Shown here in pieces: positions 58,090-64,000 of a stretch of DNA of 64,000 nucleotides. The DNA is from Megascapheus bottae (Eukaryota; Chordata; Mammalia; Rodentia; Geomyidae). The stretch lies in contig JANJXV010000188.1 of the NCBI GenBank assembly GCA_024803745.1, positions 434,001 through 498,000 of the forward strand, written 5' to 3'. The translations under genes and the position numbers were made by a program. Each line of letters starts with the position of its first letter. Position 1 is the stretch's first letter. The notes below the pieces were generated by a model. It was not told the origin of the DNA. It saw only the letters and a list, made by a program, of their open reading frames with translations, and did not search any database.

Positions 58090-59680
58090 TTTTCGTGTGT
58101 GTGTGCGTGTGTGTCCTAAGGCTTGAACTCTGTCCCTGAGCTTCCTTTTTTTTTTTGTCAAGGCTGGCTTTAAAACACAATCCTCAAATCTCAAGCCCCA
58201 AACTAGCTCAGATTTCAGGCACTGGGAACTGGATGTTTGAATTTTTAACAGACTACTTCACCTAGTCTTCCTTCTAAAGACTTCAAACCGGGAACTGGGA
58301 TATCCATATTGCACATTTGGAGGGGCTGGGAGTTTGGCCTAGTGCTTAAAGTGCTTGACTAGCATGCATGAAGACCCGGGTTCGATTCCTCGGTACCACA
58401 TGCAGAAAAAAGCCAGAAGTGGTGCTGAGGCTCAAGTAGTAGAGCTCTAGCCTTGAGAAAGTCCAAGGACAGTGCTCAGGTCCTGAGCTCATGCCCAAGA
58501 CTGGCAGAAAAAAAACATTTGGAAACTGAGGCACAGAGAAAAGAAGTAACAATTCAGGTGGCAGGGATTAACAGCGTTGCTTCCTATTAAGCTTCCTGGT
58601 CATTGTGGCTTTCTGAAGGGTCTGACCCAGCTCCTGATTGGTCTACGGGCTTCTGTTCCTGCACCCCCTTTATAGGAAACACTGTGTACACTGGGATGCG
58701 ATCGTTCTCTGTGTGGTTGTCATGGGCACTGTAGTGTGCTGAACACCATCCGGGGCCTCCATCTTCATGTAAGAAGCACCTACCTTAGGTGTGGCAGCCA
58801 AAGTGTTCCCAGATATGGCCCCGCAGGCCCTTCTGCATTACAGGTAATCACATTCTGGTGCCCTGGCATCAGGTGATCACCACCTATGAGCCAACCTTCC
58901 TGTGTTGGTACACCAAGACCCAGAGGAGAAAGATTCCTCCATGCCCATCCATGCTTCTGAGATAAGATTTGTGCTCTAGAGTGCCAAGTGTCAGTAATCC
59001 TAGCTACTTAGAATGCTGATATCTGAGGACAGCCACAAAGAAAAGACCATAAGACCAAAATATCCAAAACCCAGAAGTGGAGCTGTGACACAAGGAGTAA
59101 AGCACTATCCTTGATAACAAAAACTAAGGGACAATGCCAAAGGCTGATTTCAAATACAAATATGAGCACAAACAATAAATGGAGAGAGAAAGGGCAGACT
59201 GACACTGTCTAAAAAGAAGTGAACCTGTGACAGCTGGGCACTAGTGGCGAATGCCTGTCATCCTTGTACTCGGGAGGTGGAAATTGAGGATCACAGTTCA
59301 AAGCCAGCCCAATTAGTAAAGTCCATGAGACTCATCTCCAACGAACGACCGGAAAACCAGAAATGGTGCTGTGGCTCAAAGTGGTAAAATGTTTGAGCAA
59401 AGAGCACAAAGGCAGTGCCCAAGCCCCCTGACTAGTAAAAGTTTGAAAAGAAAAATAAATGCATTCATTATCTGACTTTCGTAGCTGTAACCTTGTGTAT
59501 ATCACCTTTATAATAACAATAACAAATAAAACTTAAAAATAACCAAACAAATGAAATTTCCTCCCTGAAAGGATTACTGCCTAATACATCATCACAGAAG
59601 AGGGCCTGACAGGAGGCAAAGGGCAGCTGGTTGACCTGCAGGGTCACTGTTCAGTGCTCTGGTTCCTGCTCTGCCTCATG
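58090..59680 (+). repeat. Duplicated block P, copy 2
   Basis: Direct partner of 15.12-16.41 kb. Begins with (TG)n and an antisense SINE (58.10-58.26), and is split by a young ID-like SINE at 58322-58514. A second + SINE at 59230-59440 is complete here but only a stub in copy 1. Confidence 0.75.
58322..58514 (+). mobile_element. Dimeric ID-like SINE, young
   Basis: Full-length; target-site duplication acatttgga at 58313-58321 and 58515-58523. Block P copy 1 preserves the empty site (catttggaaactgagg). Confidence 0.96.
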
Positions 59681-59734
59681 ACAAAAAACCCAAATAAACA
59701 AACAAACAAAAAAAACAAGAGGAGGATTTACAGG

Positions 59735-60475
59735 GAATGACAAGGAGTGAATTCTTCCCCATATTGTTTATGTCCACATGGTTTCTCACCATCATGTATA
59801 GTTTGATTCGCAAGGCACTTAGACCAGAGACACTATTCACACAATGTTTATGCAAATAGGTTTTTCTCTTTAGTGTGAATTCTTTCATGTCTCTAATGGT
59901 GAGAGAGTTGTGTGAAGAAAATCCCACTCTGCTTACACATATAGGGTTTTGTGTCTGAGTTCTCTCATGTTTTTGAAGGTAGCAGGGATGAATAAATATT
60001 ATTCCACACTGCTTACATCCTTAGGATTTCTCTCCAGTGTGAGATTTTTCATGTCTTCAAAGATAACCAGAAATAATGTTTTCCCACATCACTAACATTG
60101 AAGGGTTTCTCTCTAGTGTTACTACTTTATTGTGCCTCAAGTTAACAAGACAAAGAGAATGTTTTTCCACATTGCATATATCTACAGAGTTTCTCTCTGG
60201 TGTACATTCTGTCCTGTCTTTTAAGGAAATGGGGAAGAATGAAGGTTTTCCCACATTGCTTACATCCATAGAGCTTCTCTCCAGTGTAAGTTCATTAAAG
60301 GACCCTGGAAAAGGGGAATGTTTTTTCATATTGTTTACATTCCTAGGATTTCTCTCCAGTGTGAATTCTTTCCTGGGCTTTTAAGGTAAGTAGAGGAAGG
60401 GTAGGCTTTCTCACATTGGTTATAACCATTGTGTTTCTCTGCAAGCTGAGTTACTTTATGCCCTTGAAGGATACT
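59735..60475 (-). pseudogene. Decayed C2H2 zinc-finger array
   Basis: The minus strand shows repeated 84-base units with the linker signature (tggagagaaatcc, tgtaagcaatgtggg-like). Fragments in shifting frames recall fingers: ISLKDRTECTPERNS, NLRHNKVVTLERNP and others in the +1 frame of HTGEKP linkers. About eight units can be counted, with multiple stops and indels, and the Cys and His positions are largely lost in any one frame. No KRAB exon is visible to its right. It is in opposite orientation to the 46-kb finger exon and much older in appearance. Confidence 0.85.
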
Positions 60476-60479
60476 GGAA

Positions 60480-60562
60480 ACTTCTCTATCTCCCTCTCTT
60501 TCTCCTTCTCTTTCTCCCTCTCTCCCTCTCTCTTTCTCTCTCTCTGTCTCTCCCTCTCCGCT
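60480..60562. repeat. (CT)n pyrimidine tract
   Basis: Imperfect CT/CCT tract immediately beyond the finger pseudogene. Confidence 0.95.
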
Positions 60563-61427
60563 ACCTCTAACTAATTATTCCCTGAAAAGAACTAAGAGAA
60601 AAATAGAGTAAGAGATTTATAATGTTCAAATGAACCCCTTTGAGAATCCAAAAGGAATTGTGTACTGAATCATTAGTCTTTACATTTAACAGCAGAGAGC
60701 CTATCAATGCCATTTCTTATTTGTGAGATTGTCTTATTTTCTTACTATTATAATAGACCTTGTTCATTATCTCCTTTAGAGCATTTTTAATACTTGACTA
60801 TCAGATCTGAGTGTTTTACAGATATTGCTTTCATCAAGTCTTTGCTTCTTCTACAGTTTTCCTTTTCTTTGATCCGCTCCTTTTGAATTGCTATGATAAG
60901 TTTTTCTCATGCCTAAATTCAAGGCAAGTATAATAGAATGATGTAGCTCTTTATATTGACAAAGAAGTTTAATATGATTTAGTTGTTTATATCAGTTGGG
61001 CCAGCTACTTGTCACACATAACATTTCAGTTCAAAACTTTAAAGAAAAAGGATGAAAGGTGTGATTTTAAACCATTTTTTTAAAACATGGGTCAATTTCA
61101 GAAAGTTCATGATGGTGAATTTGACATGTTATATGTATAGAAAGACGATAATGTATTGAAGAAAAGAGTCCCATGAACTGTTTTTCCTTATAATTCTGTC
61201 TTCCTAGATTTGGCTTCAGACAAAATGACCTGAGATTGCTAATATTACTTGTTACCACTGCAGCAACCCTTCATTTTGGAAACAAGCTTCTGAATGTGTT
61301 ACAATTTGAGGTTCAACTGCCTTTCACAAATATCCTCACACATCTGTTGGAGCAAGTACTGTAAAACAATTGAATTTCAGAGTTTTCTGAGACTTGATTC
61401 TTTTGTACTTAAAAGGAAGAAAATTTG
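60563..61427. other. No gene recognised
   Basis: AT-rich; checked for KRAB-like exons on the minus strand upstream of the finger pseudogene and found none. Confidence 0.5.
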
Positions 61428-61620
61428 GGCCGGGAGTTTGGCCTAGTGGTTGAGTGCTTGCCTAGCATGCACGAAAACCTGGGTTCGTATTCCTCGGTAC
61501 CACATACATAGAAAAAAGCCGGAAGTGGTGCTGAGGCTCAAGTGGTAGAGCTCTAGCCTTGAAAAAGTTCAAGGACAGTGCCCAGGCCCTCAACTCAAGC
61601 CCAAGACTGGCAAAAAAAAA
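61428..61620 (+). mobile_element. Dimeric ID-like SINE, very young
   Basis: Full-length; perfect 14-base duplication aggaagaaaatttg at 61414-61427 and 61621-61634. One extra base disrupts the B box (ggttcgtattcc). Confidence 0.97.
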
Positions 61621-61634
61621 AGGAAGAAAATTTG

Positions 61635-62214
61635 AGGCAAATAAAAAGAGTGATACTCTAGCACTTTAGTGGGTTTCAAAATGGAGTCAGGAATCAGAAA
61701 TATCACTATTATATAGATTCAGCTTATGATCAGTAAACTGTAAAATATTATCCTAAACTACCATATACCCAATTCATTACTATGATATGACTTTAGTTTC
61801 TTTTTTTGTATAAAAAGTACAATATTCATATGAAACAGGATAAAGAAAGAAAACTGAAATATGCTTATTGATGGTAGTGCTTTTAGATATTCATTTCATG
61901 TAAAAATGTCTCTGAAATGCAGCATTAATTACTAGAATGTTCTTTTGGCTCCCATCATCTCTATTTCCTCTCCTCTTATCCTATGTTGCTCTGCTCCTTT
62001 GCTTTTGGATGAAGTATTTTCTATTCTGACATGTCTGGAATCACATAAATGGAAACAATCAAACAATCTGTGGTTACTTTTGGAATTTCCTTCCCACTGT
62101 ATTCACCCAGTGAACTTCGCGTGCAGTAATATCAATCATGAATAAAAATAATTTTCCTATTTTGGAGTAGTTTGGGGGAGAATGGCAAAATTTTATTTTC
62201 TATCATTGCCCTCA
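61635..62214. other. No gene recognised
   Basis: AT-rich unique-looking DNA. Confidence 0.45.
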
Positions 62215-62450
62215 TATCTGCCATGCAAGTGGCTCACACCTGTAATCCTCGCTACTCAAGAAGTTGAGATCTGAGGATCATGGTTCAAAGCCAGTTTGGA
62301 CAGAAAAAATACCCATGAAATACTGATCTCCAATTAATCACTCAAAAAGGGGAAGTGGCACTGTAGCTCAAGTGGCAGAGTACTATCCTCAAACACAAAG
62401 AGGCACAGCACCTCGGCCCTGAGTTCAAGCCCCACAACTGACAAAAAAAA
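62215..62450 (+). mobile_element. B1/ID composite SINE
   Basis: Full-length: cacacctgtaatcctcgcta, tctccaattaatcactc, ctcaagtggcagagtac, A-run. Confidence 0.92.
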
Positions 62451-63048
62451 AAGATGCAGGCATAAGATGATTGGTAACAGAAAATTGTTGAAAATGAGGA
62501 AAATAATATAATGAAACTATAGCTAGTTATTTTCAGTGGACTCTGTTTCCAATGAGGTTCTGGATTTGATGTTCTTTTAACTGTTATTTGGCCTTCCACA
62601 GCTAAATTTCTTTACAGACACAAGGTGGTGTATTTCAGATAGAAAGCTGCAGTGCCTCTTGGGTTCCAGATACAAGCATTGTGAACAGTTGTCTGGAGGA
62701 ATTATGATGGAGATGCAGTCAATGAAATGGAAAACCAACTAGATGAGAAGACTACAGGTCTCATGACCACTACAGAAGGGATTTCCATCCTAAATTAGAG
62801 AGCACACTCTTAGGTTAGGTCCCAGTAGTCTTTTATGCTGTGACTCAACAAAGGACTTCACTGAGAGGAGCAGTTTGGGACTTATCTTTACAATGTCTTT
62901 GATGGTTACCTGCATGCTCATTAATGGCTACATCTTTGATATTAAAATTTAACACTTAGGTTAATGGAGCTGTGCTGTAGTTTATTCTTTACTTTCTTGG
63001 GTAAACCAATCTGTATTAGAAATATACAGTGATTATACCTGAAATGTG
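62451..63048. other. No gene recognised
   Basis: No exon, RNA gene or clear repeat supported. Confidence 0.45.
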
Positions 63049-63049
63049 T

Positions 63050-63300
63050 CTTAGCTGGGCACTGGTAGCTCACACCTGTCATCCTAGCTTCTCAGGAGGC
63101 TGAGATCTGATGATTGCAGTTCAAAGCCAACCTGGGAAGGAAACTCCATGAGACTCTCACTCCAGTAAACTACTCAAAAATCCAGAAGCGGTACTATGGC
63201 TCAAGTGGTAGAGTGCTCACCTTGAGCAAAAGAAGTTAAGGGACAGCACCCAGGCCCAAAGTTTAAGCCCTAGGATCAGCCAAAAAAAAAAAAAAAAAAA
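63050..63300 (+). mobile_element. B1/ID composite SINE
   Basis: Full-length, from tagctgggcactggtagctc to a pure A tail. One of the least diverged composite copies. Confidence 0.94.
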
Positions 63301-63302
63301 GA

Positions 63303-63711
63303 AAAGCTGACACCGATCACCCCTCATACCATAGAGACTTAGGTGCTTCATGATTATACATGTAGTACCAGCCTCAGCTCCAGTTTGCACCCAGGTGATG
63401 TCTAAACCCAGCCCCACTTCTTCCTGATGACAACCCAGAGGCTCCCATTCATGACAGTCCAGCCCTGCTAGACCTTAGCCAGCCGACTCACCCTGGCCTG
63501 CAAGAACCACATGGCCATGTGTGGATGTCAGCCTCTACAGGGACGGGAGCTGTGTGGTACAGAATGGAAACTGTGTGGCAAGAGCAGCTGTGACTACCCA
63601 GGACAAATTTTACCCCAGGGTACCTCCTCAGCCATTATACCACCTTACCTAACAACTGAGAATGACTTCAAACTAAACCAATGCTTCCATTAGTTACCAC
63701 TAAGGGGGGGA
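63303..63711 (+). mobile_element. Probable retroviral internal 3-prime end
   Basis: About 400 bases ending in a polypurine tract (taaggggggga, about 63701-63711) directly before an LTR-like TG. A cysteine-bearing frame (63511-63693) is present but not assignable. Only the 3-prime end of the element is in view; age and completeness are unknown. Confidence 0.4.
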
Positions 63712-64000
63712 TGAACTATCTAACCCAGTCCTGGCCTCTGGCCACCTGGAGTTAAAGCACATCTCTTGCTGGTTCCTCATTGCCCCAGTTGTCTGCTTAA
63801 TTGGTCAGAAGCTAGCCTCGCTGCCAATTAAGCTTTGCTGACTTTCAAAACCCAGCTCAACTTCCCTTCCTGATTGAGAGAATCTTTTTTGGAAATAGCC
63901 AGCTCTAGGCCCACTGTCTTCAATAAAAGACCTTCAAGTTTCTCTGTACATGGCACTCCTCTGTTTTGACTCATGGGGATATAAGAGCAACTGAAGAAGC
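63712..64000 (+). mobile_element. ERV LTR, running off the window
   Basis: Starts TGAACTATC right after the polypurine tract and has AATAAA at 63922-63927 followed by a U5-like stretch. The arrangement suggests a gammaretrovirus-like (ERV1) 3-prime LTR. The far end, and any target duplication, lie outside. Confidence 0.5.

Overview
The window is nuclear DNA of a mammal, almost certainly a rodent. It is AT-rich, has no bacterial-style coding, and is crowded with two related SINE types. One is a dimeric ID-like SINE with a tRNA-type A box and B box (ggttcgattcc). The other has a B1/7SL-like head (taatcctagctactcagg) fused to an ID-like tail. These match what I know of geomyoid rodents (pocket mice, kangaroo rats, gophers), but the species is an inference. 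Several ID-like copies carry nearly perfect target-site duplications, so that family was active recently. L1 3-prime tails of one family recur on both strands.

The only convincing protein-coding locus is a KRAB C2H2 zinc-finger gene on the + strand. It has a CpG-rich promoter with three CCAAT boxes (about 37.44-37.87 kb), a probable first exon ending at 37869, a 127-bp KRAB-A exon (45780-45906), a 61-bp KRAB-b exon (46101-46161) and a finger exon (46448 to about 47.73 kb). Phases agree across all exons and the layout matches the ZNF14/ZNF433 clade. The finger exon carries an in-frame TAG before the fingers, a frameshift just upstream of finger 1 and another after finger 9. The base triplet where the clade start codon is expected reads GTG. 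The locus is therefore a recent pseudogene, or makes at most a KRAB-only product. A second, far more decayed finger array lies on the - strand at 59.7-60.5 kb. A processed RPL29 pseudogene (- strand) lies at 12.45-13.16 kb.

The most striking structure is intra-window duplication. A pair of about 4-kb inverted arms (32.24-36.25 kb and 53.38-57.46 kb) encloses the zinc-finger gene in a 17-kb spacer. A second inverted pair (21.98-23.28 and 28.33-29.46 kb) has a 5-kb spacer. Direct copies include 15.12-16.41 / 58.09-59.68 kb, 21.04-21.96 / 52.05-52.75 kb, and a three-copy GC-rich unit at 20.7, 48.7 and 57.6 kb. Shared and unshared SINE and L1 insertions let these events be ordered in time.

By region: 0-1.2 kb, an antisense endogenous-retrovirus LTR-like piece; 1.2-10 kb, mostly unique DNA with SINEs and L1 tails; 10.04-10.22 kb, a candidate terminal exon; 10.4-20 kb, SINEs, microsatellites, the RPL29 copy and an LTR; 20.5-29.5 kb, duplicated blocks and the first inverted pair; 29.5-37 kb, SINEs and the left arm; 37.4-47.7 kb, the zinc-finger locus; 48-53 kb, duplicated blocks and an internal L1 ORF2 fragment; 53.4-60.6 kb, the right arm, direct-duplicate blocks and the finger pseudogene; 61-64 kb, SINEs and the start of a retroviral LTR running off the window. 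All alignments were made by eye, so edges of repeats are approximate.
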